A stretch of DNA of 64,000 nucleotides, taken from contig JAWQEG010000411.1 in NCBI GenBank assembly GCA_033782935.1, forward strand, positions 803,501-867,500, written 5' to 3'. This document shows positions 1 to 13,539 of the stretch, in pieces. A program made the position numbers and the translations under genes. Position 1 is the stretch's first letter. Every line of letters begins with the position of its first letter. The DNA comes from Petrolisthes cinctipes (lineage: Eukaryota; Arthropoda; Malacostraca; Decapoda; Porcellanidae). The notes beneath the pieces are model-generated. The model was not told where the DNA came from. It searched no databases and was given only the letters and a program-made list of their open reading frames with translations.

Positions 1-939
1 TTTGAAAATATTCTAACACTGAGTAGGCATGTACAGATCGCTTATAGGACCCAAAAATATCGAATTTTCGGGTAATTTGAGCCTGACTTTGGTATGTAAA
101 CGGGTACAGAAGATGCAGGCACATACTGACTTGGGCACCTAAAATATCGATTTTCAGCTTGTTCTGGGCATGTATTTTGAAAACATTCTAGCAATGAGTA
201 GGGATGTACAGATCGCTTCTGGGACCCAAAAATATCGAATTTTCGGGTGTTTTGAGGCTGAATTTGGGATATAAACGGGTACAGAAGATGCATGCACATA
301 TTGACATTGGACACCGAAAAATATCGATTTTTATCATGTTTTGAGCATATATTATGAAAAAATTCTAGCACTGAGTAGGCATGTACATATCGCTACTGGG
401 ACCCAAAAATATCGAATTTTTGGGTGTTTTGAGCCTGAATTTGGGATATAAACGGGTACTGAAGATGCATGCACATATCGACTTTTTCCACCTTAAATAT
501 CGATTTTTAGCATGTTTTGGGCCTATATTTTTAAAATATTCTAGCACTGTTTAGGCATGTAAAGATCGCTTCTTGGAACCAAAAATATCGAATATTCGGG
601 TGTTTTAGCCTGAATTTGAGATATAAACGGGTACAGAAGATGCATACACATATCGACTTTGGGAACCTAAAATATTGATTTTCAGCATGTTTTGGGCCTG
701 TATTGTGAAAATATTCTATTACTGAATAGCCATGTACAGATCGCTTCTAAGACCCAAAAATATCGAATTTTCGGGTAATTTGAGCCTGAATTTGAGATAT
801 AAACGGGTACTGAAGATGTATGCAAATATCGACTTTGGGCACCTAAAATATCGATTTTCAACTTGTTTTTGTGCCTGTATTTTGTAAATATTCTAACATT
901 GAGTAGGCATGTTCAGATCGCTTCTAAGACCCAAAAATA
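1..939 (+). repeat. Left-edge monomers without a clear complete HOR
   Basis: About five full-length monomers cut by the window edge. A variant with AAGATCGCTTCTTGGAACC, GAATATTCGGG and GTTTTAGCCTG lies near 556-620. It recurs about 529 bp downstream near 1085-1140 and again 1409 bp further on near 2500. That makes three-monomer spacing visible here, but no complete larger unit can be delimited. Nothing other than satellite is present. Confidence 0.85.
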
Positions 940-2348
940 TCGAATTATCGGGTGTTTTGAGCCTGATTTTGGAATATAAACGGGTACAGAAGATGCATAC
1001 ACATATCGACTTTGGGCACCCAAAATATCGATTTTTAGCATGTTTTGGGCCTATATTTTGAAAATATTCCAGCACTGAGTAGGCATGTAAAGATCGTTTC
1101 TCGGAACCAAAAATATCGAATATTCGGGTGTTTTAGCCTGAATTTGAGATATAAACGGGTACAGAAGATGCATACACATATCGACTTTGAAAACCTAAAA
1201 TATCGATTTTCAGCATGTTTTGGGCCTGTATTGTGAAAATATTCTATTACTGAATAGCCATGTACAGATCGCCTCTAAGACCCAAAAATATCAAATTTTC
1301 GGGTAATTTGAGCCTGAATTTGAGATATAAACGGGTACTGAAGATGCATGCAAATATCGACTTTGGGCACCTAAAATATCGATTTTCAACTTGTTTTTGT
1401 GCCTGTATTTTGAAAATATTCTAACATTGAGTAGGCATGTACAGATCGCTTTTGGGACCCAAAAATATCGAATTATCGGGTGTTTTGAGCCTGAATTTGA
1501 GATATAAACGGGTACAGATGATGCATGCACCTATCGACTTTGGGCACCTAAAATATCGATTTTCAGCATGTTTTGGTCTTGTATTTTTAAAAGACTAAAA
1601 CACGGCGTAGGCGTGTACAGATTGCTTCTGGGACCCAAATATCTCGAAGTTTCGGGTGTTTTGAGCCTGAATTTGAGATATAAACGGGTACAGAAGATGC
1701 ATGCACATATCGACTTTGGGAACCTAAAATATTGATTTTCAGCATGTTTTGGGCCTGTATTGTGAAAATATTCTATTACTGAATAGCAATGTACAGATCG
1801 CTTCTAAGACCCAAAAATATCGAATTTTCGGGTGTTTTGAGCCTGAATTTGAGATATAAACGGGTACTGAAGATGCATGCAAATATCGACTTTCGGCACA
1901 TAAAATATCGATTTTCAACTTGTTTTTGTGCCTGTATTTTGTAAATATTCTAACATTGAGTAGGCATGTTCAGATCGCTTTTGGGACCCAAAAATATCGA
2001 ATTATCGGGTGTTTTGAGCCTGAATTTGAGATATAAACGGGAACAGAAGATGCATGCACCTATCGACTTTGGGCACCTAAAATATCGATTTTCAGCATTT
2101 TTTGGTCTTGTATTTTGAAATGACTAAAACATGGAGTAGGCATGTGCAGATCGCTTCTGGGACCCAAAAATATCGAATTTTCAGGTGTTTTGAGCCTGAA
2201 TTTGGGATATAAATGGGTACCGAAGATACATGCACATATCGATTTTGGGCACCTAAAATATCGATTTTCAGCATGTTTTGGGCCTGTATTTTGAAAATAC
2301 TCTAACACGGAATAGCCATGTACAGATTGCTTCTGGGACACAAAAATA
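940..2348 (+). repeat. 1409-bp HOR (8-mer), copy 1
   Basis: Positions 940-1860 match 2349-3269 at a constant offset of 1409 bp, which is eight monomers. Diagnostic shared features are GCCTGATTTTGGAATATAAA near 960 and 2369, the AAGATCG...GGAACC variant near 1090 and 2500, GTGAAAATATTCTATTACTG near 1233 and 2642, and AAAAGACTAAAACACGG near 1588 and 2997. The rest of the unit (1861-2348) diverges from the next copy. Confidence 0.85.
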
Positions 2349-3269
2349 TCGAATTTTCAGGTGTTTTGAGCCTGATTTTGGAATATAAACGGGTACAGAA
2401 GATGCATACACATATCGACTTTGGGCACCCAAAATATCGGTTTTTAGCATGTTTTGGGCCTATATTTTGAAAATATTCCAGCACTGAGTAGGCATGTAAA
2501 GATCGCTTCTCGGAACCAAAAATATCGAATATTCGGGTGTTTTAGCCTGAATTTGAGATATAAACGGGTACTGAAAATGCATATACATATCGACTTTGGG
2601 AACCTAAAATATCGATTTTCAGCATGTTTTGGGCCTGTATTGTGAAAATATTCTATTACTGAATAGCCATGTACAGATCACTTCTAAGACCCAAAAATAT
2701 CAAATTTTCGGGTAATTTGAGCCTGAATTTGAGATATAAACGGGTACTGAAGATGCATGCAAATATCGACTTTCGGCACCTAAAATATCGATTTTCAACT
2801 TGTTTTTATGCCTGTATTTTGAAAATATTCTAACATTGAGTAGGCATGTACAGATCGCTTTTGGGACCCAAAAATATCGAATTATCGGGTGTTTTGAGCC
2901 TGAATTTGATATATAAACGGGTACAGATGATGCATGCACCTATCGACCTTGGGCACCTAAAATATCGATTTTCAGCATGTTTTGGTCTTGTATTTTTAAA
3001 AGACTAAAACACGGAGTAGGCGTGTACAGATTGCTTCTGGGACCCAAATATCTCGAAGTTTCGGGTGTTTTGAGCCTGAATTTGAGATATAAACGGGTAC
3101 AGAAGATGCATGCATATATTAACTTTGGGCACCTAAAATATCAATTTTCAGCATGTTTTGTGCGTGTATTTTGAAAATATTCTATTACTGAGTAGGCATG
3201 TACAGATCGCTTCTGTGACCCAAAAATATCGAATCTTCGGGTGTTTTGAGCCTGAATTTGAGATATATA
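2349..3269 (+). repeat. 1409-bp HOR, partial copy 2
   Basis: Second copy of the eight-monomer unit. It matches copy 1 until about 3270, where this copy carries a 12-bp deletion (164-bp monomer) and the sequence passes into the larger 3863-bp HOR. The two HORs overlap here, showing that successive amplification events used different boundaries. Confidence 0.8.
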
Positions 3270-5290
3270 CGGGTACTGAAGATTGACTTTGGACACCTAT
3301 AATATCAATTTTGGGCATGTTTTGGGTCTGTATTTTGAAAGTATTCTGTCACTAAGTAGGCATGTACAGATCGCTTCTGAGCCCCAATAAAATCAAATAT
3401 TCGGGTGTTTTGTGCCTGAGTTTGGGATATAAACCGATACAGAAGATGCATACACATTTTGACTTTGGGCACCCAGAATATCGATTTTCGGCATGTTTTG
3501 GGCCTGTATTCTAAAAATATTTTAACATTGAGTAGGCATCTACATATCGCTTCTGGGACCCAATAATATCGAATTTTCGGGTGTTTTGAGCCTGAATTTG
3601 GTATGTAAACGGGTACAGAAGATGCATGCACATACTGACTTGGGCACCTAAAATATCGATTTTCAGCTTGTTCTGGGCCTGTATTTTGAAAATATTCTAA
3701 CATTGAGTAGGCATGTACAGATCGCATCAGGGACCCAAAAACATCGAATTTTCGAGTGTTTTGAGCCTAAATTTGATATATAAACGGGTACAGAAGATGC
3801 ATGAACATATTGATTTTGGGCACTTAAAATATCGATTTTCAACTTGTTTTTGTGCATGTAATTTGAAAAATTTCTAACATTGAGTAGGCATGTGCAGATC
3901 GCTTCTGGGACCCAAAAATATCGAATTTTCAGGTGTTTTGAGCCTGAATTTGGAATATAAATGGGTACAGAAGATGCATGCACATATCGATTTTGGGCAC
4001 CTAAAATATCGATTTTCAGCATGTTTTCGGCCTGTATTTTGAAAATACTCTAACACGGAATAGGCATGTACAGATCGCTTCTGGGACCCAAAAATATCGA
4101 ATTTTCGGGTGTTTCGAGGCTGATTTTGGAATATAAACGGGTACAGAAGATGCATACACATATCGTCTTTAGGTCCCCAAAATATCGATTTTTAGCATGT
4201 TTTGGGCCTATATTTTGAAAATATTCCAGCACTGAGTAGGCATGATCAGATCGCTTCTGGGACCCAAAAATGTCGAATTTTCGGGTGTTTTGAGCTTGAA
4301 TTTGTGATATAAACGGGTACTGAAGATGCATGCACATATCGACTTTCTTTACCTAAAATATCGATTTTGTGCATGTTTTGGGCCTGTATCTTAAAAACAT
4401 TCTAGCAATGAGTAGGGATGTACAGATCGCTTCTGGGACCCAAAAATATCGAATTTTCGGGTGTTTTGAGCCTGAATTTTGGATATAAACGGGTACAGAA
4501 GATGCATGCACATATTGACATTGGACACAGAAAAATATCGATTTTGATCATGTTTTGAGCCTATATTATGAAAAAATTCTAGCACTGAGTAGGCATGTAC
4601 ATATCGCTACTGGGACCCAAAAATATCGAATTTTTGGGTGTTTTGAGCCTGAATTTGGGATATAAACGGGTACTGAAGATGCATGCACATATCGACTTTT
4701 TCCACCTTAAATATCGATTTTTAGCATGTTTTGGGCCTATATTTTCAAAATATTCTAGCACTGGGTAGGCATGTAAAGATCGCTTCTTGGAGCCAAAAAT
4801 ATCGAATATTAGGGTGTTTTAGCCTGAATTTGAGATATAAACGGGTACAGAAGATACATGCACATATCGACTTTGGGCACCCAAAATATCGATCTTGAGC
4901 ATGTTTTGGGTCTGTATCTTGAAAACATTCTAGCAAGGTGTAGGCATGTACAGATCGCTTCTGGGACCCAATAAAATCAAATATTCGGGTGTTTTGAGCC
5001 TGAGTTTGGGATAAAAACCAATACAGAAGATGCATACACATTTTGACTTTGTGCACCCAGAATATCGATATTCGGCATGTTTTGGGCCTGTATTCTTAAA
5101 ATATTTTAACATTGAGTAGGCATCTACATATCGCTTCTGGGACCCAATAATATCGAATTTTCGGGTGTTTTGAGCCTGAATTTGGTATGTAAACGGGTAC
5201 AGAAGATGCATGCACATACTGACTTGGGCACCTAAAATATCGATTTTCAGCTTGTTCTGGGCCTGTATTTTGAAAATATTCTAACATTGA
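2600..5290 (+). repeat. 3863-bp-period HOR, copy A
   Basis: This stretch recurs 3862-3863 bp downstream (22 monomers). Matching points are 2977/6840 (AAAAGACTAAAACACGG variant), 3271/7134 (164-bp monomer), 3663/7526, 3874/7737 and 4391/8254. From about 4860 to 5260 the match continues at offset 4390, so copy B has gained about 527 bp, that is three monomers. Confidence 0.85.
3265..3290 (+). repeat. 164-bp deletion monomer (12-bp deletion), copy 1
   Basis: GAAGAT joins directly to TGACTTT; the GCATGCACATAT normally between them is missing. The monomer is also marked by CTGTGACCC, GAATCTTCGG and ATATATACGGG. The same combination recurs near 7134, 11171 and 15388, so these four monomers share one origin. 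Confidence 0.9.
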
Positions 5291-6462
5291 GTACAGATGT
5301 ACAGATCGCATCAGGGACCCAAAAACATCGAATTTTCGAGTGTTTTGAGCCTAAATTTGAGATATAAACGGGTACAGAAGATGCATGAACATATCGATTT
5401 TGGGCACTTAAAATATCGATTTTCAACTTGTTTTATGTGCATGTAATATGAAAACTTTCTAACATTGAGTTGGCATGTGAAGATCGCTTCTGGGACCCAA
5501 AAATATTGAATTTTCGGGTGTTTTGAGCCTGAATTTGGGATATAAACGGGTACTGAAGATGCATGCACATATCGACTTTTTGCACCTTAAATATCGATTT
5601 TACACATGTTTTGGGTCCGTATCTTTAAAACATTCTAGCAAGGAGTAGGCATGTAGAGATCGCTTCTGGGACCCAAAAATATTGAATTTTCTGGTGTTTT
5701 GAGACTGAATTTGAGATATAAACGGGTACAGAAGATGCATGCACATATTGACTTTGGGCACCTAAAATATCGATTTTCAGCATGTTTTGGGATAGTATTT
5801 TGAAAATATTCTAACACTGAGTAGGCATATACAGATCGCTTCTGGGACCCAAAAATATCGAATTTTCGGGTGTTTTGAGCCTGAATTTGGGATATAAACG
5901 GGTACAGAAGATGCATGCACATACTGACTTGGGCACCTAAAATATTGATTTTCAGCAAGTTCTGGGCCTGTATTTTGAAAATATTCTAGCACTGACTATG
6001 CATGTACAGATCGCATCTGGGACCCAAAAATTTCGAATTTTCGAGTGTTTTGAGCCTAAATTTGATATATAAACGGGTACAGAAGATGCATGAACATATC
6101 GATTTTAGGCACTTAAAATATCGATTTTCAACTTGTTTTTGTGCATGTAATATGAAAATTTTCTAACATTGAGTAGGCATGTGAAGATCGCTTCTGGGAC
6201 CCAAAAATATCGCATTTTCAGGAGTTTTGAGCCTGAATTTGGGATATAAATGGGTACCGAAGATGCATGCACATATCGATTTTGGGCACCTAAAATATCG
6301 ATTTTCAGTATGTTTTGGGCCTGTATTTTGAAAATACTCTAACACGGAATAGCCATGTACAGATCGCTTCTAGGACCCAAAAATATCGAATTTTCGGGTT
6401 TGTTGAGCCTGAATTTGGGATATAAATGGGTACCGAAGATACATGCACATATCGATTTTGGG
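5291..6462 (+). repeat. Monomers between the two 3863-bp HOR copies
   Basis: About 6.7 monomers. Around 5600-5860 lies a linked cassette: GGTCCGTATCTTTAAAAC, then GTAGAGATCGC at 5653, then GGGATAGTATTTTGAAAAT and GGCATATACAGATCGC in the following monomer. The cassette recurs at many later sites. The remaining monomers are ordinary left-domain types, and no other element is visible. Confidence 0.82.
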
Positions 6463-9400
6463 CACCTAAAATATCGATTTTCAGCATGTTTTGGGCCTGT
6501 ATTGTGAAAATATTCTATTACTGAATAGCCATGTACAGATCGCTTCTAAGACCCAAAAATATCAAATTTTCGGCTAATTTGAGCCTGAATTTGAGATATA
6601 AACGGGTACTGAAGATGCATGCAAATATCGACTTTGGGCACCTAAAATATCGAATTTCAACTTGTTTTTTAAGCCTGTATTTTGAAAATATTCTAACATT
6701 GAATAGGCATGTACAGATCGCTTTTGGGACCCAAAAATATCGAATTATCGGGTGTTTTGAGCCTGAATTTGAGATATAAATGGGTACAGATGATGCATGC
6801 ATCTATCGACTTTGGGCACCTAAAATATCGATTTTCAGCATGTTTTGGTCTTGTATTTTTAAAAGACTAAAACACGGAGTAGGTGTGTACAGATTGCTTC
6901 TGGGACCCAAATATCTCGAAGTTTCGGGTGTTTTGAGCCTGAATTTGAGATATAAACGGGTTCAGAAGATGCATGCACATATTGACTTTGGGCACCTAAA
7001 ATATCGATTTTCTACTTGTTTTGGGCGTGTATTTTGAAAATATTCTATTTCTGAGTAGGAATGTACAGATCGCTTCTGTGACCCAAAAATATCGAATCTT
7101 CGGGTGTTTTGAGCCTGAATTTGAGATATATACGGGTACTGAAGATCGACTTTGGACACCTATAATATCAATTTTGGGCATGTTTTGGGCCTGTATTTTG
7201 AAAGTATTCTGTCACTAAGTAGGCATGTACAGATCGCTTCTGAGCCCCAAAAAAATCAAATATTCGGGTGTTTTGAGCCTGAGTTTGGGATATAAACCGA
7301 TACAGAAGATGCATACACATTTTGACTTTGGGCACCCAGAATATCGATTTTCGGCATGTTTTGGGCCTGTATTCTTAAAATATTTTAACATTGTGTAGGC
7401 ATCTACATATCGCTTCTTGGACCCAATAATATCGAATTTTCGGGTGTTTTGAGCCTGAATTTGGTATGTAAACGGTTACAGAAGATGCATGCACATACTG
7501 ACTTGGGCAACTAAAATTTTGATTTTCAGCAAGTTCTGGGCCTGTATTTTGAAAATATTCTAGCACTGACTATGCATGTACAGATCGCATCTGGGACCCA
7601 AAAATATCGAATTTTAGAGTGTTTTGAGCCTAAATTTGAGATATAAACGGGTAAAGAAGATGCATGAACATATTGATTTTGGGCACTTAAAATATCGATT
7701 TTCAACTTGTTTTTGTGCATATAATTTGATAATTTTCTAACATTGAGTAGGCATGTGCAGATCGCTTCTGGGACCCAAAAATATCGAATTTTCAGGTGTT
7801 TTGAGCCTGAATTTGGAATATAAATGGGTACAGAAGATGCATGCACATATCGATTTTGGGCACCTAAAATATCGATTTTCAGCATGTTTTCGGCCTGTAT
7901 TTTGAAAATACTCTAACACGGAATAGGCATGTACAGATCGCTTCTGGGACCCAAAAATATCGAATTTTCGGGTGTTTTGAGCCTGATTTTGGAATATAAA
8001 CGGGTACAGAAGATGCATACACATATTGACTTTAGGTCCCCAAAATATCGATTTTTAGCATGTTTTGGGCCTATATTTTGAAAATATTCCAGCACTAAGT
8101 AGGCATGTTCAGATCGCTTCTGGGACCCAAAAATACCGAATTTTCAGGTGTTTTGAGATTGAATTTGTGATATAAACGGGTACTGAAGATGCATGCACAT
8201 ATCGACTTTTTGTACCTAAAATATCGATTTTGTGCATGTTTTGGGTCTGTATCTTAAAAACATTCTAGCAATGAGTAGGGATGTACAGATCGCTTCTGGG
8301 ACCCAAAAATATCGAATTTTCGGGTGTTTTGAGCCTGAATTTGGGATATAAACGGGTACAGAAGATGCATGCACATATTGACATTGGACACCGAAAAATA
8401 TCGATTTTTATCATGTTTTGAGCCTATATTATGAAAAAATTCTAGCACTTAGTAGGCATGTACAGATCGCTACTGGGACCCAAAAATCTCGAATTTTTGG
8501 GTTTTTTGAGCCTGAATTTGGGATATAAACGGGTACTGAAGATGCATGCACATATCGACTTTTTTCACCTTAAATATCGATTTTAGCATGTTTTGGGCCT
8601 ATATTTTTAAAATATTCTAGCACTGTGTAGGCATGTAAAGATCGCTTCTTGGAACCAAAAATATCGAATATTCGGGTGTTTTAGTCTGAATTTGAGATAT
8701 AAACGGGTACAGAAGATGCATACACATATCGACTTTGGAAACCTAAAATATCGATTTTCAGCATGTTTTGGGCCTGTATTGTGAAAATATTCTATTACTG
8801 AATAGCCATGTACAGATAGCTTCTAAGACCCAAAAATATCGAATTTTCGGGTAATTTGAGCCTGAATTTGATATATAAACGGGTACAGATGATGCATGCA
8901 CCTATCGACTTTGGGCACCTAAAATATCGATTTTCAGCATGTTTTGGTCTTGTATTTTTAAAAGACTAAAACACGGAGTAGGCGTGTACAGATTGCTTCT
9001 GGGACCCAAATATCTCGAAGTTTCGGGTGTTTTGAGCCTGAATTTGAGATATAAACGTGTACAGAAGATGCATGCACATATTGACTTTGGGCACCTAAAA
9101 TATCGATTTTCAGCATTTTTTGGTCTTGTATTTTGAAATGACTAAAACATGGAGTAGGCGTGTACTGATCGCTTCTGGGACCCAAATATATCGATGTTTC
9201 AGGTGTTTTGAGCCTGAATTTGAGATATAAACGGGTACAGAAGATGCATGCACATATCGAGTTTGGGCACCCAAAATATCGATCTTGAGCATGTTTTGGG
9301 TCTGTATCTTGAAAACATTCTTGCAAGGTGTAGGCATGTACAGATCGCTTCTGGGACCCAATAAAATCAAATATTCGGGTGTTTTGACCCTGAGTTTGGG

Positions 9401-9680
9401 ATATAAACCGATACAGAAGATGCATACACATTTTGACTTTAGGCACCCAGAATATCGATTTTCGGCATGTTTTGGGTATGTATTCTTAAAATATTTAAAC
9501 ATTGAGTAGGCATCTACATATCGCTTCTGGGACCCAATAATATCGAATTTTCGGGTGTTTTGAGCCTGAATTTGGTATGTAAACGGGTACAGAAGATGCA
9601 TGCACATACTGACTTGGGCACCTAAAATATCGATTTTCAGCTTGTTCTGGGCCTGTATTTTTGAAAATATTCTAGCACTG
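6463..9680 (+). repeat. 3863-bp-period HOR, copy B
   Basis: Homologous to copy A at 2600-5290. Features conserved in order are GTGAAAATATTCTATTACTG, AAAAGACTAAAACACGG, the 164-bp monomer at 7134, and the run of variants to about 8700. About 527 bp relative to copy A were gained near 8700-9250, including another AAAAGACTAAAACACGG monomer at about 8960. The match resumes at 9250-9650 (GATCTTGAGC at 4891 and 9281). Confidence 0.83.
7134..7152 (+). repeat. 164-bp deletion monomer, copy 2
   Basis: GAAGAT joins CGACTTT with the same 12-bp loss and the same linked substitutions as the monomer at 3271, exactly 3863 bp upstream. Confidence 0.9.
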
Positions 9681-9889
9681 ACTATGCATGTACAGATCGC
9701 ATCTGGGACCCAAAAATATCGAATTTTCGAGTGTTTTGAGCCTAAATTTGAGATTTAAACGGGTACAGAAGATGTATGCACATATTGACTTTGGACACCT
9801 AAAATATCGATTTTCAGCATGTTTTGGGCCTGTATTTTGAAAATACTCTAACACGGAATAGTGATGTACAGATCGCTTCTGGGACCCAA

Positions 9890-11990
9890 AAATATCGAAT
9901 TTTCGAGTGTTTTGAGCCTAAATTTGAGATATAAACGGGTACAGAAGATACATGAACATATCGATTTTGGGCACCTAAAATATCGATTTTCAACTTGTTT
10001 TTGTGCATGAAATTTGAAAATTTTCTAACATTAAGTAGGCGTGTGAAGATCGCTTTTGTGACCCAAAAATATCTATTTTTCGGGTGTTTTGAGCCTGAAT
10101 TTGGGATATAAACGGGTACAGAAGATGTATGCACATATTGACTTTGGACACCTAAAATATCGATTTTTGGCATGTTTTCAGCCCATATTTTGAAAAAATT
10201 CTAGCACTGAGTTGGCACGTACAATGCGCTTCTGGGACCCGAAAAAAACGAATTTTATGGTGTTTTGAGCTTGAATTTGAGATATAAACGGGTACTGAAA
10301 ATGCATGCACATATTGACTTTGAACACCTAAAATATCGATTTTCAGCTTGTTCTTGGCCTGTATTTTGAAAATATTCTAGCACTGACTATGCATGTACAG
10401 ATTGCATCTGGGACCCAAATATATCGAATTTTCGAGTGTTTTGAGCCTGAATTTGAGATATAAACGGGTACAGAAGATACATGAAAATATCGATTTTAGG
10501 CACCCAAAATATCGATTTTCAACTTGTTTTTGTGCATGTAATTTGAAAATTTTCTAACATTGAGTAGGCATGTGCAGATCGCTTTTGGGACCCAAAAATA
10601 TTGAATTTTCGGGTGTTTTGAGCCTGAATTTGGGATATAAACGGGTACTGAAGATGCATGCACATATCGACTTTTTGCACCTTAAATATCGATTTTACGC
10701 ATGTTTTGGGTCCGTATCTTTAAAACATTCTAGCAAGGAGTAGGCATGTAGAGATCGCTTCTGGGACCCCAAAATATTGAATTTTCACGTGTTTTGAGCC
10801 TGAATTTGAGATATAAACGGGTACAGAAGATGCATGCACATATTGACTTTGGGCACCTAAAATATCGATTTTCAGCATGTTTTGGGATAGTATTTTGAAA
10901 ATATTCTAACACTGAGTAGGCATATACAGATCGCTTCTTGAACTCAAAAATATGGAATTTTCGGGTGTTTTGAGCCTGAATTTGGGATGTAAACGGGTAC
11001 AGAAGATACATGCACATATCGATTTTGGGCACCTAAAATATCGATTTTCAGCATGTTTTGGGCCTGTATTTTGAAAATATTCTAACACTGAGTAGGCATG
11101 TACAGATCGCTTCTGTGACCCAAAAATATCGAATCTTCGGGTGTTTTGAGCCTGAATTTGAGATATATACGGGTACTGAAAATCGACTATGGACACCTTT
11201 AATATCAATTTTGGGCATGTTTTGGGCCTGTATTTTGAAAAAATTCTGTCACTATGTAGGCATGTACAGATCGCTTCTGAGCCCCAATATAATCAAATAT
11301 TCGGGTGTTTTGAGCCTGAGTTTGGGATATAAACCAATACAGAAGATGCATACACATTTTGACTTTGGGCAACCAGAATATCGATTTTCGGCATGTTTTG
11401 GGCTTGTATTCTTAAAATATTTTAACATTGAGTAGGCATCTACAAATCGCTTCTGTGACCCAATAATATCGAATTTTCGGGTGTTTTGAGCCTCAGTTTG
11501 GTATGTAAACGGGAACAGAAGATGCATGCACATATCGACTTTTTGCACCTTAAATATCGATTTTCAACTTGTTTTTGTGCCTGTATTTTGAAAATATTTT
11601 AACATTGAGTAGGCATGTACAGATCGCTTTTGGTACCCAAACATATCTATATTTCGGGTGTTTTGGGCCTGAATTTGGGATATAAAACGGTACAGAAGAT
11701 GTATGCACATATTGACTTTGGACACCTAAAATATCGATTTTTGGCATGTTTTCAGCCCATATATTGAAAAAATTCTAGCACTGAGTAGGCACGTACAATG
11801 CGCTTCTGGGACCCGAAAATAACGAATTTTATGGTGTTTTGAGCCTGAATTTGAGATATAATAAGGTACTGAAAATGCATCCACATATTGACTTGGGCAC
11901 CTAAAATATCGATTTTCAGCTTGTTCTTGCCTGTATTTTGAAAATATTCTAGCACTGACTATGCATGTACAGATTGCATCTGGGACCCAA
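9890..11990 (+). repeat. 2101-bp HOR (12-mer), copy 1
   Basis: Positions of about 9890-11100 match about 11991-13200 at an offset of 2101 bp, twelve monomers. Checked points are CGCTTTTGTG at 10051/12152, CGATTTTTGG at 10161/12262, GTAGAGATCG at 10748/12849 and the monomer ending at 11032/13133. Shared rare forms include AATGCGCTTCTGGGACCCGA and GAATTTTCACGTG. The last part of the unit (11100-11990) instead matches a segment 4217 bp downstream. Confidence 0.85.
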
Positions 11991-12060
11991 AAATATCGAA
12001 TTTTCGAGTGTTTTGAGCCTAAATTTGAGATATAAACGGGTACAGAAGATACATGAACAT
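11055..12060 (+). repeat. Segment duplicated at offset 4217 bp, copy 1
   Basis: This segment matches about 15272-16300. Both carry the 164-bp monomer (11171 and 15388), then GAGCCCCAATA, ATAAACCAATACAG, GCATACACATTTTGACTTTG and GCATCTACAAATCGC in the same order. It is homologous to 3150-3600 and 7010-7450 too, so it belongs to the about 4-kb left-domain HOR series. Confidence 0.8.
11171..11190 (+). repeat. 164-bp deletion monomer, copy 3
   Basis: GAAAAT joins CGACTATGG with the 12-bp deletion. It lies 4037 bp after copy 2, which is one monomer more than the 3863-bp step between copies 1 and 2. Confidence 0.88.
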
Positions 12061-13200
12061 ATCGATTTTGGGCACCTAAAAATTCGATTTTCAACTTGTT
12101 TTTGTGCATGTAATTTGATAATTTTCTAACATTGAGTAGGCATGTGCATATCGCTTTTGTGACCCAAAAATATCTATTTTTCGGGTGTTATGAGCCTGAA
12201 TTTGGGATATAAACAGGTACAGAAGATGTATGCACATATTGACTTTGGACACCTAAAATATCGATTTTTGGCATGTTTTCAGCCCATATTTTGAAAAAAT
12301 TCTAGCACTGAGTAGGCACGTACAATGCGCTTCTGGGACCCGAAAATAACGAATTTTATGGTGTTTTGAGCATGAATTTGAGATATAAACGGGTACTGAA
12401 AATGCATGCACATATTGACTTTGAACACCTAAAATATCGATTTTCAGCTTGTTCTTGGCCTGTATTTTGAAAATATTCTAGCACTGACTATGCATGTACA
12501 GATTGCATCTGGGACCCAAAAATATCGAATTTTCGAGTGTTTTGAGCCTGAATTTGAGATATAAACGGGTACAGAAGATACATGAAAATATCGATTTTGG
12601 GCACCTAAAATATCGATTTTCAACTTGTTTTTGTGCATGTAATTTGAAAATTTTCTAACATTGAGTAGGCATGTGCAGCTCGCTTTTGGGACCCAAAAAT
12701 ATTGAATTTTCGGGTGTTTTGAGCCTGAATTTGGGATATAAACGGGTACTGAAGATGCATGCACATATCGACTTTTTGCACCTTAAATATCGATTTTACG
12801 CATGTTTTGGGTCCGTATCTTTAAAACATTCTAGCAAGGAGTAGGCATGTAGAGATCGCTTCTGGGACCCCAAAATATTGAATTTTCACGTGTTTTGAGC
12901 CTGAATTTGAGATATAAACGGGTACAGAAGATGCATGCACATATTGACTTTGGGCACCTAAAATATCGATTTTCAGCATGTTTTGGGATAGTATTTTGAA
13001 AATATTCTAACACTGAGTAGGCATATACAGATCGCTTCTTGAACTCAAAAATATCGAATTTTCGGGTGTTTTGAGCCTGAATTTGGGATCTAAACGGGTA
13101 CAGAAGATACATGCACATATCGATTTTGGGCACCTAAAATATCGATTTTCAGCATGTTTTGGGCCTGTATTTTGAAAATATTCTAACACTGAGTAGGCAT
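11991..13200 (+). repeat. 2101-bp HOR, partial copy 2
   Basis: About seven monomers homologous to 9890-11100. The match breaks near 13200: this copy continues with CTCCTGGGACC while copy 1 continues with the CTGTGACCC monomer. The break falls at the same phase of the monomer in both copies, consistent with unequal exchange in register. Confidence 0.83.
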
Positions 13201-13539
13201 GTACAGATCGCTCCTGGGACCCAAAAATATCGAAATTTTCGGATGTTTTGAGCCTGAATTTGGTATGTAAACGGGTACTGAAGATGTATGCACATATCGA
13301 CTTTTTGTACCTAAAATATCGATTTTATGCATGTTTTGTGTCTGTATCTCAAAAACATTCTAGCAATGAGTAGGGATGCATAGATCGCTTCTGAGACCCA
13401 AAAATATCGAATTTTCGGGTGTTTTGAGCCTGAATTTGGGATATAAACGGGTACAGAAGATGCATGCACATATTGTCTTTAGACACCGAAAAATATCGAT
13501 TTTTATCATGTTTTGAGCCTATATTTTGAAAAAATTCTA
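13201..13539 (+). repeat. Two linking monomers
   Basis: About two full-length monomers with left-domain features (GGGATGCATAGATCGC, TATTGTCTTTAGACACC) linking the 2101-bp and 880-bp repeats. Only satellite is present. Confidence 0.8.

Noticed and set aside
1045..1236. Forward-strand open frames of about 60-125 codons (also 2454-2645 and 11058-11435)
   Set aside because: These recur with the monomer or HOR, contain no domain, and have no promoter or splice context distinct from neighbouring repeats.
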